64,000 nt of DNA from Verrucomicrobiaceae bacterium (GCA_019694165.1 JAIBCL010000010.1:184709-248708); one strand, 5' to 3'. Numbered from the stretch's first letter, positions 52,577-61,586 are shown. The notes: generated from the letters alone by a model not told the origin. Numbers and translations are program-made.

Positions 52577-54327
52577 TGAGCGCGAATGTCGAGTGGCTCC
52601 AGCGCGAGGCTGGCGTGTCGTCGTATCGCGAGCTTCATGCGTGGAGCGTGCAGCACCGCGAGGTGTTCTGGGAGATGGTCTTGAAGCGGCTCGGCATTCG
52701 ACTGCGACAGCCACATTCTCGCATCGTGGATCCATCGAGCGGTGTGGAGACTCCGCGTTGGCTCGTCGGCGCGAGGATGAACATCGCGGACAGTTGCTTC
52801 CAGGCAGCAGCCGACAGCATCGCCATCGTGCATCAAGGTGAGAGTGGTGAGTTGCAACGCATCACCGTCGGCGAACTCGAAGCACTGACGAATCGCGTGG
52901 CCAATGGCCTCAACGCGATGGGACTGCGTGCTGGCGATGCAGTCGCGGTTGTCACACCGATGACAGCGGAGTCTGTCGCCTTCTACCTCGGCGCGGTGAA
53001 GGCAGGCTGCGTCATCGTCTCGATCCCGGACAGCTTTTCACCGGGCGAGATCGCCACGCGCTTGCGTCTGGGCAACGCGAAGGCCGTGTTCACTCAGGAC
53101 GTGAACCCGCGCGGCGGCAAAGATTTGCCACTCTATGCGAATGTCAGCGCGGCCTCGACGCTGCCGGCTATCGTCGTGCGTCGCTCGACGATGGCCTTGC
53201 GCGATGACGACCGCGATTGGTCGCACTTCTTGAGCGCGAACGATGACTTCATCTCCGTCGAACGCGATCCAGCGGACGCGATCAACATTCTGTTTTCCTC
53301 CGGCACCACTGGCGGGCCGAAAGCCATCCCGTGGACGCAAACCACGCCGATCAAGTGCGCGATGGACGCGCACTTCCACCAGGACGTGCATCCGGGTGAC
53401 GTGCTCGCGTGGCCGACGAACCTCGGCTGGATGATGGGTCCGTGGTTGATCTTCGCCGCGCTGATCAATCGTGCGACCATCGCCCTCTTCAACGGCGCGC
53501 CGACGGGCACGGCCTTCGGTCGCTTCATCGAGCACTCACGCGCGACGATGCTGGGCGTGGTTCCTAGTCTCGTGAAGACCTGGCGCGCCACGCAGTGCAT
53601 GGACGGCCTCGACTGGAGCAGCCTGCGCGTGTTTTCCAACACCGGTGAATGCTCGAACGCCGACGACATGCGCTGGCTCATGCAACTCGCTGGCAACAAA
53701 CCCGTGGTCGAATACTGCGGCGGCACCGAGATCGGCGGTGGCTACATCACCAGCGTGATCACCGAACCGTGCGCCCCCGCGTGCTTCAACACGCCAGCGC
53801 TCGGCCTTGATCTCGTCATTCTCGACGAAGACGGCCAGTCCACTGACAACGGCGAAGTCTTCATCCTCGGCCCCAGCATCGGACTGTCCACGACGCTGCT
53901 GAACCAGAGCCACCACGACGTTTACTTCGCCAACGTTCCGCGCGAAGGAATGCGCCGCCATGGCGATCAGATCGAACGCTTACCCAATGGCCAGATGAGG
54001 GCGCATGGACGCGTGGATGACACGATGAATCTCGGCGGCATCAAAGTCAGCTCCGCCGAGATCGAGCGCGCCGTGCGCACCGTCTCCGGCATCCAAGACG
54101 CCGCCGCCATCGCTGTGCCCCCACCAGGAGGAGGCCCCGGGGAATTGGTGATCTTTGTCGTCGCGTCGTCTTCTGCCGCCGATCTGCGCGATCCGATGCA
54201 GCGTGCGATCCGCGAGCAACTGAGTCCGCTGTTCAAGATCCACGATGTCGTGGCCGTGGACGCGCTGCCTCGCACGGCGTCGAACAAGGTCATGAGGCGG
54301 GTGCTGCGGGACCGTTGCATGGCATGA
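52576..54327 (+). CDS. ANL-superfamily acyl-CoA synthetase (acetyl/acetoacetyl-CoA synthetase-like)
   Basis: A 583-residue protein. The N-terminus (YRELHAWSVQHREVFWEMV) has the ACAS_N look shared by acetyl- and acetoacetyl-CoA synthetases. ATP-binding ILFSSGTTGGPKA is at about residues 237-249, the A5 motif YCGGTEIGGGYI near 380, HGDQIERLPNGQ near 470, and A10 RTASNKVMRRVL near the C-terminus with the catalytic lysine. It is about 60 residues shorter than typical acetoacetyl-CoA synthetases. The natural role here is to recharge acetoacetate formed by the BKACE. Its start overlaps the BKACE stop by TGATG. The next genes in the same direction are a toxin-antitoxin pair and an SDR. Confidence 0.75.
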   Translation: MSANVEWLQREAGVSSYRELHAWSVQHREVFWEMVLKRLGIRLRQPHSRIVDPSSGVETPRWLVGARMNIADSCFQAAADSIAIVHQGESGELQRITVGELEALTNRVANGLNAMGLRAGDAVAVVTPMTAESVAFYLGAVKAGCVIVSIPDSFSPGEIATRLRLGNAKAVFTQDVNPRGGKDLPLYANVSAASTLPAIVVRRSTMALRDDDRDWSHFLSANDDFISVERDPADAINILFSSGTTGGPKAIPWTQTTPIKCAMDAHFHQDVHPGDVLAWPTNLGWMMGPWLIFAALINRATIALFNGAPTGTAFGRFIEHSRATMLGVVPSLVKTWRATQCMDGLDWSSLRVFSNTGECSNADDMRWLMQLAGNKPVVEYCGGTEIGGGYITSVITEPCAPACFNTPALGLDLVILDEDGQSTDNGEVFILGPSIGLSTTLLNQSHHDVYFANVPREGMRRHGDQIERLPNGQMRAHGRVDDTMNLGGIKVSSAEIERAVRTVSGIQDAAAIAVPPPGGGPGELVIFVVASSSAADLRDPMQRAIREQLSPLFKIHDVVAVDALPRTASNKVMRRVLRDRCMA

Positions 54328-54383
54328 GATTTCATAGCCACTGACGGCATCATTTGAGCCAATGCCCCAAATGAAGGCACCAG

Positions 54384-54412
54384 TTGAAATCGAGAGACCC
54401 GCCCCTTAGACT
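54384..54412 (+). promoter_or_regulatory. Sigma-70-like promoter of the toxin-antitoxin pair
   Basis: TTGAAA (54384-54389) and TAGACT (54407-54412) are separated by 17 bases. The likely start point falls close to the antitoxin ATG at 54419, so the message may be leaderless. This gives the pair its own promoter, independent of the surrounding pathway genes. Confidence 0.5.
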
Positions 54413-54418
54413 GCAATC

Positions 54419-54667
54419 ATGAGCGCCATTTCCGCCACACTCGATCTCGCAGACGACGCGACGTCCATCGTTGCGGACATGCTTCGTCAGTTCCCGAAAG
54501 GCTCTCGCGTGAGGCTGGCGATCTCCGAAGTGCCGGCGCCAACGCAGGTGCCAAGCCTTGAAGAGTATCGACAGGTGATCGCCGCCGCCCGCCGGAGTGC
54601 GCCGCGCAGTCCATGGCAGACGACTGCTGAGGCGATGAAGGCACTGCGGGAGGGCGAGGACGACTGA
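54419..54667 (+). CDS. Antitoxin-like small protein (VapB-type partner)
   Basis: An 82-residue protein, MSAISATLDLADDATSIVADM at the start, with a C-terminal acidic tail (TAEAMKALREGEDD) that could wrap a PIN toxin. I see no clear AbrB or RHH signature, so its family is unassigned. It is called an antitoxin because its stop lies one base before the PIN gene and the pair has its own promoter. It could instead be another family of small regulator. Confidence 0.55.
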   Translation: MSAISATLDLADDATSIVADMLRQFPKGSRVRLAISEVPAPTQVPSLEEYRQVIAAARRSAPRSPWQTTAEAMKALREGEDD

Positions 54668-54668
54668 C

Positions 54669-55079
54669 ATGGCCTGGGTGATCGATACCTCTGTCATCCT
54701 GGATTTGGTGACTGGTGATCCCACTTTTGAACCCGCCTCCACAGCGTGCCTGCAAGCGCATCTCGGCTATGGTCTCGTCATCAGTCCCATCACCTTTGTG
54801 GAACTCGGCCCGTCGTTCGGCGGCGACGATGTTGCGACTGAGGAGTTTCTCAAAGCGTCCCACATCGGCACGTCTGAATTCTGGACCCCTGCTGACACGT
54901 TGCTCGCACACCGTCTTTGGCATCAGCATCAACAACGACGCCGACAGCTCCAGGCAGCGAAGCGCCCGGTCGCTGACGTCTTGATCGCTGCTTTTGCACA
55001 GCGATTCCAAGGCGTGATCACACGCAACGCCGCCGACTTTCGAAACCTCCTCCCTGCGCTCCAGATCGTCGAACCCTGA
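54669..55079 (+). CDS. PIN-domain ribonuclease (VapC-like toxin)
   Basis: A 136-residue protein. The PIN acidic residues are in VIDTSVILDLV (D6), FVELGPSFGG (E45) and RPVADVLIAAFAQRF (aspartate), and the late GVITRNAADF gives the last aspartate. This fits VapC-like toxins that cut tRNA or rRNA. The length is typical. It forms a pair with the upstream antitoxin-like gene. It is inserted between the ANL ligase and the SDR of an apparent catabolic cluster. Confidence 0.8.
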   Translation: MAWVIDTSVILDLVTGDPTFEPASTACLQAHLGYGLVISPITFVELGPSFGGDDVATEEFLKASHIGTSEFWTPADTLLAHRLWHQHQQRRRQLQAAKRPVADVLIAAFAQRFQGVITRNAADFRNLLPALQIVEP

Positions 55080-55145
55080 CCTGTCCACTCTGGCTGGCAT
55101 CCCTCCAATGATTCGTTCCGCACCGTCCCCAGCTTCGCTTCCATC

Positions 55146-55922
55146 ATGAACCTGAACATCCAAGGACTGCGCGTCCTCATCACCGCCGGAGCCAATGGCA
55201 TCGGAGCCGCCATTGCGCGTGCCTTTCACGAGGAAGGCGCACGCATTCACATCTGCGATGTCGATCCGAATGCTCTCGCTCCGATGCGCGCCAGTCATCC
55301 CTCGATCAGCCAGTCGGTGTGCGATGTGTCTGATCGCGCGGCGGTGGATCGTTTGTTCGCCGACGCAGAAAGAGAACTCGGCGGACTGGATTGCCTGGTG
55401 AACAATGCGGGCATCGCCGGCCCGACCGGAGCGGTGCATGAGATCGCGCCGGAGGAATGGGATCGGTGCATCGCGGTGGACCTCACGGGGCAGTTCAACT
55501 GTGCGCGGCTGGCGGTGCCGTTGCTGCGGAAGTCGGCGAATGGTTCGATGATCAATCTCTCGTCCGTCGCGGGGAAGCACGGCTATCCCAACCGCTCACC
55601 GTATTGCGCCGCGAAGTGGGGCGTCATTGGTCTCACGAAAGCGTTGGCGGCGGAGCTTGGTGACGCGGGCGTCCGAGTGAACGCGATCTGTCCCGGCCTC
55701 GTGGAAGGTCCGCGCATCCAGGGCGTGATCGCCAACAAGGCGGAGCAAGCTGGCATCACGCACGAGGAGATGACGGCGAGATTGTTCAGCGGCATCTCGA
55801 TCAAGCGCTTCGTGGATGCGAATGACGTGGCAAAGCAAATCGTGTTTCTCGCGTCGCCGTTCGGGAAGACCATCTCAGGTCAGGCGCTCTCGGTGTGTGG
55901 AGACACGCGGATGCTGGGGTGA
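55146..55922 (+). CDS. Short-chain dehydrogenase/reductase
   Basis: A 258-residue classical SDR. The cofactor loop is TAGANGIG (13-20), then NNAGIAGPTG. The catalytic residues are Ser at about 139 in INLSSVAG, and Tyr153 and Lys157 in YCAAKWG. A C-terminal CPGLVEGPRI is typical of hydroxyacid and sugar-alcohol SDRs. The substrate is not determinable by eye; in this context it could be a hydroxybutyrate, D-carnitine or similar dehydrogenase. It lies on the same strand as the ligase and PIN gene, 66 bp after the latter. Confidence 0.7.
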   Translation: MNLNIQGLRVLITAGANGIGAAIARAFHEEGARIHICDVDPNALAPMRASHPSISQSVCDVSDRAAVDRLFADAERELGGLDCLVNNAGIAGPTGAVHEIAPEEWDRCIAVDLTGQFNCARLAVPLLRKSANGSMINLSSVAGKHGYPNRSPYCAAKWGVIGLTKALAAELGDAGVRVNAICPGLVEGPRIQGVIANKAEQAGITHEEMTARLFSGISIKRFVDANDVAKQIVFLASPFGKTISGQALSVCGDTRMLG

Positions 55923-55923
55923 T

Positions 55924-55939
55924 CGGGCCGTGCGGCCCG
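55924..55939. terminator. Hairpin between convergent SDR and thioesterase genes
   Basis: CGGGCC (55924-55929) and GGCCCG (55934-55939) form a six-bp GC stem around GTGC, starting two bases after the SDR stop. There is no T-run on the plus side, so bidirectional termination is possible but unproven. Confidence 0.4.
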
Positions 55940-55945
55940 TGCCGT

Positions 55946-56389
55946 TCAGGATTCCCTGGTGGTGATGGTGGCAAGTGCAGCCCGCCATGTCTCCGGCAAC
56001 GGTTTGGGCCGTCGCGTCTCGCGATCCACATACACATGCACGAAATGTCCCTGCGCCGCCGCGCCGTCACGTCCCTCGCCAAAGATCCCTATCTCGTAGC
56101 GCACGCTGGAATTGCCGACGTGCGCCACGCGCAGCGCTGCGGTGATTTTCCCGGGATAGGCCAGCGGCTCGAAGTAGTGGCAGCCGCTCTCGACGACGAG
56201 GCCGATGATCGGGCTATGCCCCACATCGAGCAAACCGCGGGCGATGGACCATTCGTTCACCACCGTGTCGAACCATGAGTAGAAAACGACGTTGTTTACG
56301 TGCCCGTAGGCGTCGTTGTCCATCCAGCGCGTGGTGATCTCGCATGTGTGGAGGTAGTCGTGGCGGTGATGCGGAATCGGGCGGGGCAT
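55946..56389 (-). CDS. Hotdog-fold acyl-CoA thioesterase (4HBT family)
   Basis: A protein of 147 residues from the ATG at 56389. The motif RWMDNDAYGHVNNVVFYSW contains D24 and D26, the 4HBT-type catalytic region, followed by ESGCHYFEPLAYPG and FVHVYVDRETRRPKPLP. Members hydrolyse acyl-CoA esters, including betainyl-CoA in carnitine catabolism. It is convergent with the SDR gene, so it is close to, but not in, the plus-strand run. The possible partnership with the BKACE product is inference from gene context and known carnitine operons. Confidence 0.75.
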   Translation of the reverse strand: MPRPIPHHRHDYLHTCEITTRWMDNDAYGHVNNVVFYSWFDTVVNEWSIARGLLDVGHSPIIGLVVESGCHYFEPLAYPGKITAALRVAHVGNSSVRYEIGIFGEGRDGAAAQGHFVHVYVDRETRRPKPLPETWRAALATITTRES

Positions 56390-56545
56390 GGCTGTGGCAT
56401 TTGAGTGTGGCGGGAGCAAGGCCGCAAGGGGAACATCCGGGGCGGCACACTGCCTCGTGCGGTGCGTTCATCCGGTCCCGGACGAAAGCCGCCGCACCAT
56501 CCGCACTGCGCGGTCAGGACGCTCGGGTCCGCCTGTGCGCCGGCG

Positions 56546-57418
56546 CTATCCGGCCCGGGCGCGTGCAAAGCGCCGGCGGTAGTCGCGGGGCGTGGTGCCG
56601 GCGATCTCGCGGAAGCGGCGGTTGAAGTTGGCGAGATTGCGGAAGCCGCAGTCGAGGCCGATGTCGGTGATGTTGAGCTTGTCCTCGGCCAGCATGAGGC
56701 AGGCGCGGCCGATGCGCAGCTCGTTCACGTACTCTGGCACGGTCCGGCCCATCCGCGAGCCGAAGAAGCGGCTGAAGGCGCCCTCGCTGAGGCTGGCGAT
56801 GCGCGCGAGCGTGTTGCGGTCGATGTCTTCGGTGAGGTGGGACTGGATGTAGCGGCAGACGCGCTCCATGCGGTCCTGATCCTCGAGCTTGAGCACGGGT
56901 GCGTAGCTTGCACTCGCCAGGGGCTTGAGGTCCTTCGAGCTGGCAAGTGCATCGAGGATGCCCAGCAGGATCACCAGCCGCTCAAGGCCCGTGGTTTTCA
57001 CGAGCAACTGGAGTTTCTGTGCCGCGGTGTCGCGCGTGGCACCGTGGACCTGCAGGCCGCGGCTGCTGCGCCGCAGCAGGCTGCGCACGCCATCGAGTTC
57101 CGGTCTGGCGAGGAAATCCGAGCCGAGGAAAGTATCCAGGAAGCGCACGACGATGGCGCGCACGCCCCGGCCATCGGTGCGGCGGCTTTCATCCTGATGC
57201 CAGACGTGGGGCAGGTTTGAGCCGACGAGGACCAAGTCGCCGTCGTGCAGGGGGGAAATGTTGTCGCCCACGATGCGGTGGCCTTCGCTCTTGAGCGCGA
57301 GCGTGATCTGGATCTCGGGATGAAAATGCCAGCGCGTGCCGTAATCGGGACCTTGGATGACCTCGCAGTGAAAGGACTCCCACTGGAGCTGCGGCACTTT
57401 TTCAAAGACGGGCTTCAT
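56546..57418 (-). CDS. AraC-family transcriptional regulator with cupin N-domain
   Basis: A 290-residue protein. The N-terminal cupin-like region has GTRWHFHPEIQITLAL and GDLVLVGSNLPHVWH. The C-terminal HTH pair spans about residues 190-285 (LTEDIDRNTLARIASLSEGA, FSRFFGSRMGRTVPEYVNE, ITDIGLDCGFRNLANFNRRF). This is a sugar-type AraC layout. It is divergent from the second PVC heme gene across 153 bp, so regulation of that gene is the simplest guess. The ligand is unknown. Confidence 0.85.
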   Translation of the reverse strand: MKPVFEKVPQLQWESFHCEVIQGPDYGTRWHFHPEIQITLALKSEGHRIVGDNISPLHDGDLVLVGSNLPHVWHQDESRRTDGRGVRAIVVRFLDTFLGSDFLARPELDGVRSLLRRSSRGLQVHGATRDTAAQKLQLLVKTTGLERLVILLGILDALASSKDLKPLASASYAPVLKLEDQDRMERVCRYIQSHLTEDIDRNTLARIASLSEGAFSRFFGSRMGRTVPEYVNELRIGRACLMLAEDKLNITDIGLDCGFRNLANFNRRFREIAGTTPRDYRRRFARARAG

Positions 57419-57435
57419 GCGGGATGCGGGGACGG

Positions 57436-57455
57436 AGATGGTGGATCGTGGACGG
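57436..57455 (+). repeat. Left copy of an inverted repeat flanking the PVC heme gene
   Basis: GATGGTGGATCG at 57436-57447 has an inverted copy, CGATCCACCATC, at 60596-60607. With two mismatches the match extends to about 20 bases. The two copies bracket the heme-protein gene and the intergenic sequence behind it. Confidence 0.4.
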
Positions 57456-57571
57456 GGATGATGAATGCGGGGTGGAGCGGGATCAAGATGCGCCTTCGGC
57501 CGCTCCCCGCCTGCCGTGGACAGAGACTCGGCGCAGAGTGCGTTTATTGAAGGTCACTCCATTTTTCGTTT

Positions 57572-60529
57572 ATGAAGTTCTCTTCCGGTCTTCTGCTTTT
57601 CGCTCCTGCTTGCGCAGCGCTCGTGTCCTCCTCCTTCGGTGCGGATCTGCCGCCTGACAAAGGCAACACCATCCCGGAGAGCGGAAAGCGGCCGGTGGTG
57701 GTCACGCTGAAAGCGGCGGATCTGGCGGGTTTGAAAGCGGCTGTGCCGAAGGCGGAGCTGCCTGAGGGTTGCTCACTGTCGCTGGCCGCCGTATCGCCGC
57801 TGGTCACGCATCCGATCATGGGCTGCCTCGATGACAAGGGCAGGCTGTTCGTCGGTGATGGCGTGGGCGTGAACTGGAACAAGGCGCAGCTCGAGGCGAA
57901 TCCGCCGAACCGCGTGCTCATGCTGGAGGACACGGACAAGGACGGCGTCTTCGACCGCAGCACGGTCTTCGCCGACAAGATGACCTTCCCGCAGGGTGCG
58001 TGCTGGCTCGGCGGCTCGCTCTACGTGTGCTCCCCGCCCGGCTTGTGGAAGCTGACGGACACGGACGGCGACGGCGTCGCGGACAAGCGCGAGATGATCG
58101 TGGGCGGCTTCGAGTACACTGGCAACGCGGCGGACGTACACGGGCCGTTTCTGCATCAAAACGGGCGTCTTTACTGGTGTCATGGCCGCAAGGGGCACAA
58201 GGTCGCGGGCAAGGAAGGCGATGTCGTGCACGAGGGGCTGGCCTGTGGCATCTGGAGCTGCAAGCCCGACGGGTCCGATGTGCAGTGGCACGCGCTCGGT
58301 TGCGGGGACAATCCGGTCGAAGTCGATTTCACGCCCGAGGGCGACATCATCGGCGTGCAGAATCTCTATTACACAAATCCGCGCGGCGACACGATCGTCC
58401 ACTGGCTCTACCGCGGCGTGTACGAGCGCGGCGATCAGTTGAAGGCCATCGAGGGCCTGCCGCGCACGCTCGAGCACATGCCGGTGATGTACAATTTCGG
58501 CCATGTGGCGGTGAGCGGCTGCTGCTTCTGGCACGGCTGGCGCGGCGGTGCCGGCGGCCCGGTGCGCGCGGCGGCGTCCCCGCGGAAAGGTGCTCCCTCG
58601 GCCGGTGGCGCGCTTCAGTTCATGGTCACGCACTTCAACACGCAGCGTGTGGTGCGGATGGAGCTGACGCCGGACGGCGGCACCTACAAGGCCACCGAGA
58701 ATGAATTCCTCCGGCTGCACAATCCGGACATCCACTTCACCGATGTGATGGAGGATCCGCGGGATGGTTCGCTGCTCGTCATCGACACCGGGGGCTGGTT
58801 CCGCATCGGTTGCCCGAGCAGCCTGATGGCGAAGTCGGATCTGCTCGGTGCCATTTACCGTGTGAAGCCGGCGCGGCCGGCGCCGCTCGCCGCCACGCCG
58901 GGCAAGCGCGCCGCCGGCAGCTTGAAGACGGCGCTGGCCGGACTGAAATCGTCAGACGCGCTGGTGCGCCGCCGCGCGCTGGAATGGATGAACGAGAATG
59001 TCCGTGAGGGCGGGCCGCATGAAGACAAGACCGCGGAGGTCAACGAAGCGCTGCTCCCGCTCATGGGCCGCAAGCTCGATCCGGCCACGGAACACGCGCT
59101 CATCGCGGTGTCGAACGAGCTTTTCACCGTGAGCTACAACGACCTCAAGGATGTGAGCGATCCCGTCACCCTGCGGCATATGCTCCAGTGTTTCGCGCCG
59201 GATGATTCCGCCTCGATGAATCTCACCCTCGGTGTGGCAAAGGCTCATCTCGATGCACCGGACGCCGAGCTGGCGCGCGTGTCGCTGAACTACGTCACGG
59301 CTCATCCCGACGCCGACGAGTGGGTGATGGCCGAGCTGGGCGAGTGGCTCGATCCCGCCGAGGTGCCGCCCGCGAGGCTCAAGGCGCTCGCCGGCCTTTG
59401 TGCGGCGCTCATCGCCAAGCCCGAGACGCAAAAGCTCGTCAGCAAGATGCTCGCCCATGCCTCCGCCGCCGTGCGGAACACCGCCCTGGACATCCTGGCC
59501 GCGCAGACGGGCGCGGTCACAAACGATGCGTGGCTGCCCGCGCTCGAAGCGATGCTCAACCAAGGCGCCACGCCGCTTCTTTTCGACGCCGTGAAGAAGC
59601 TCAAGGCCGCGCGTTTCGACGCCAGGCTGCAGGCCATCGCCAATGACGCCATCCAGCCCCAGGCGCTGCGCCTCAAGGCACTGGACACCATGACCGCACG
59701 GAAGATCACGGGCGAGACGTTCACCATGGTGCTCGATGTCCTCACCAATGCCGCGTCATCCGCCGCCGCGAAGATTCAGGCCGCCGGCATCATGGCACAC
59801 TCCGGGCACACGGCGGAAGAGCGCATGGCGCTGGCGAAGGTGCTCTCCACCGCGGGCCCCGTGGAGCTGAAGGAATTGCTGGCCCTCCTGCGCGCGACCA
59901 AGGAGGAGGACGTGCTGCGAGCCATGGTCGTCGAGCTGGCAAAAAACCCCGCGCTCGTCAGCCAGCAGGAGAGCATCTACCGCACCGCGCTGGCCGACAA
60001 GCCGACCGATCTTTTCGAAAACATCATCCTCCCCGCCTATCGCAAAGGCACGGAGGCCATCGACGCGAAGAAGCGCCAGCTCGCGCCTCTTGCGGAAAAG
60101 GCCGCATCCGCCGGCGATGCCAAGGCCGGCCGCGCTGTCTTTGAGGCCGGGAAGGGCACCTGCATCGCCTGCCATCAGATCGGCGACAAGGGGCGCAGCA
60201 TCGGCCCGAACCTCTCGCACATCGGCGCCATCCGCACCGAGCGCGACATCCTGGAAAGCGTGCTCTTTCCCAGCAACACGCTGGCACGCGACTACGAGGC
60301 GCACATCATCGAGACCAGCGACGGCCAGAGCACCGTCGGTGTCATCAAGAGCCATACGGCCGAAGGGCTGCTCGTCGTCGATGCCGCCGGCGTGGAGAAA
60401 AACCTCCCGCACGGTCAGATCGTGGGCGATACCCAGCTCGCCACCAGTCTCATGCCGATGGGGCTGGATCAGACCGTGTCCGAAAAGGAACTCCTCGACC
60501 TGGTCGCATGGCTGCGGAGCCTCAAATGA
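57572..60529 (+). CDS. PVC-type heme-binding CxxCH protein, second copy
   Basis: A 985-residue protein with a signal peptide (MKFSSGLLLFAPACAALVSS). A propeller domain follows (RVLMLEDTDKDGVFDR, WKLTDTDGDGVADKREM, FTDVMEDPRDGSLLVIDTGG). A HEAT-like solenoid runs from about 430 to 820. The cytochrome c domain has CIACH at 864-868 and MPMGLDQTVSEKELLDLV near the end, with M as candidate distal ligand. It shares architecture with the protein at 15795-19193, but sequence similarity is limited to motifs. It is presumed to be a periplasmic redox enzyme. It is divergent from an AraC regulator and followed by a beta-hydroxylase gene 219 bp away. Confidence 0.85.
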   Translation: MKFSSGLLLFAPACAALVSSSFGADLPPDKGNTIPESGKRPVVVTLKAADLAGLKAAVPKAELPEGCSLSLAAVSPLVTHPIMGCLDDKGRLFVGDGVGVNWNKAQLEANPPNRVLMLEDTDKDGVFDRSTVFADKMTFPQGACWLGGSLYVCSPPGLWKLTDTDGDGVADKREMIVGGFEYTGNAADVHGPFLHQNGRLYWCHGRKGHKVAGKEGDVVHEGLACGIWSCKPDGSDVQWHALGCGDNPVEVDFTPEGDIIGVQNLYYTNPRGDTIVHWLYRGVYERGDQLKAIEGLPRTLEHMPVMYNFGHVAVSGCCFWHGWRGGAGGPVRAAASPRKGAPSAGGALQFMVTHFNTQRVVRMELTPDGGTYKATENEFLRLHNPDIHFTDVMEDPRDGSLLVIDTGGWFRIGCPSSLMAKSDLLGAIYRVKPARPAPLAATPGKRAAGSLKTALAGLKSSDALVRRRALEWMNENVREGGPHEDKTAEVNEALLPLMGRKLDPATEHALIAVSNELFTVSYNDLKDVSDPVTLRHMLQCFAPDDSASMNLTLGVAKAHLDAPDAELARVSLNYVTAHPDADEWVMAELGEWLDPAEVPPARLKALAGLCAALIAKPETQKLVSKMLAHASAAVRNTALDILAAQTGAVTNDAWLPALEAMLNQGATPLLFDAVKKLKAARFDARLQAIANDAIQPQALRLKALDTMTARKITGETFTMVLDVLTNAASSAAAKIQAAGIMAHSGHTAEERMALAKVLSTAGPVELKELLALLRATKEEDVLRAMVVELAKNPALVSQQESIYRTALADKPTDLFENIILPAYRKGTEAIDAKKRQLAPLAEKAASAGDAKAGRAVFEAGKGTCIACHQIGDKGRSIGPNLSHIGAIRTERDILESVLFPSNTLARDYEAHIIETSDGQSTVGVIKSHTAEGLLVVDAAGVEKNLPHGQIVGDTQLATSLMPMGLDQTVSEKELLDLVAWLRSLK

Positions 60530-60748
60530 CTGACGGTGGGGCAGGGATGCGAGGCGCGGGATCGGCAACCGACGCCCCACGCCACCTGCCATCGACGATC
60601 CACCATCCCCCACCGCACGCCACCAGGCTTGTGCCGCGCGCGCTTTTTCCCGCGTCAGCGCCGGAGATGCGAAAATGAAAACGCGTGCTTTCGTCCCCCC
60701 TGTCTCTCAATCCGGCCGCCGCACCCGCTCACGCCCACAGATTTCCCG
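60530..60748. other. Intergenic stretch with inverted-repeat copy
   Basis: 219 bp without a recognised gene. It holds the right copy CGATCCACCATC at 60596-60607 of the repeat flanking the heme gene. The rest is GC-rich and unremarkable, with no clear promoter. Confidence 0.35.
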
Positions 60749-61585
60749 ATGACAGACGCAACCACGACTCCCGTCACCGCCCCTTCCACAGATGCCACTG
60801 CTCACGCCCGCGGCACGCTGCCGCTGGCAGACTACGACCGCACGCACCGCCTGCAGCCGGCCACCGGCTGGTTCGGCACGCTCTTGGACAAGTTTACTGA
60901 CTGGATCGAGGACGTGCTGGCGCGCTTCTCCGTGCATGGTGATCCGCCCGTTTACAGCAACGAGCACTTCCCATGGGTGGATGCCGTCGAGGCCGACTGG
61001 CACAAAGTGCGCGCTGAACTCGACGCCGTGATGCAGTACCGCGACTCGATGCCCAGCTTCCAGGACATCGTGAAGGAAGTCGGCCTCATTCAAAACGACA
61101 ACGACTGGAAGACCTTCTTCCTCCGCGGCGTGGGCATGGACTGCCGCGAAAACGCGCTGCGCTGTCCGGAGACGATGAAGGTGCTCGACAAGATCCCGTA
61201 CGTGACCACCGCCTTCTTCTCCATCCTCTCCCCGCGCAAGCACATCCCGTCTCACCGCGGCCCATGGGCCGGCATCCTGCGCCTCCATGTCGGCCTCATG
61301 GTGCCCGAGCCACGGGACAAGGTGCGCATCCGCATCGCCAACCAGACCTGCCTCTGGCAGGAAGGAAAGTGCCTCATCTTCGACGACACCTGGAACCACG
61401 AAGTCTGGAACGACACCGACGGCTACCGCGTCGTGCTCTTCATCGACTTCGCCCGCCCGCTGAAATGGCCGCTGAACTGGATCAATCACCTCCTGCTCAA
61501 TCTCGCCCCGCTCGCCCCATTCCTCCGCGAGGCGAAGGGCAGGCAAAAGGCATGGGAGCTGCGGATGTGGGGCGGCAAAAAGTGA
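60749..61585 (+). CDS. Aspartyl/asparaginyl beta-hydroxylase-like protein
   Basis: A 278-residue protein from ATG 60749 (MTDATTTPV); the upstream in-frame stretch is low-complexity and was discarded. Residues 55-90 include VYSNEHFPWVDAVEADW. The dioxygenase core shows SPRKHIPSHRGPWAG with the first iron histidine, LRLHVGLMVPEP, and FDDTWNHEVWNDTDGYRVV with a second histidine and the arginine. The family uses iron and 2-oxoglutarate and includes lipid A and aspartyl hydroxylases. A hydrophobic C-terminal helix (LNWINHLLLNLAPLAPFL) may hold it at the membrane. The target is unknown. Confidence 0.8.
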   Translation: MTDATTTPVTAPSTDATAHARGTLPLADYDRTHRLQPATGWFGTLLDKFTDWIEDVLARFSVHGDPPVYSNEHFPWVDAVEADWHKVRAELDAVMQYRDSMPSFQDIVKEVGLIQNDNDWKTFFLRGVGMDCRENALRCPETMKVLDKIPYVTTAFFSILSPRKHIPSHRGPWAGILRLHVGLMVPEPRDKVRIRIANQTCLWQEGKCLIFDDTWNHEVWNDTDGYRVVLFIDFARPLKWPLNWINHLLLNLAPLAPFLREAKGRQKAWELRMWGGKK

Positions 61586-61586
61586 A

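Noticed and set aside
60536..60748. In-frame N-terminal extension of the beta-hydroxylase
   Set aside because: The stretch is Arg/Pro/His-rich, overlaps a dispersed repeat and has no counterpart in the family.
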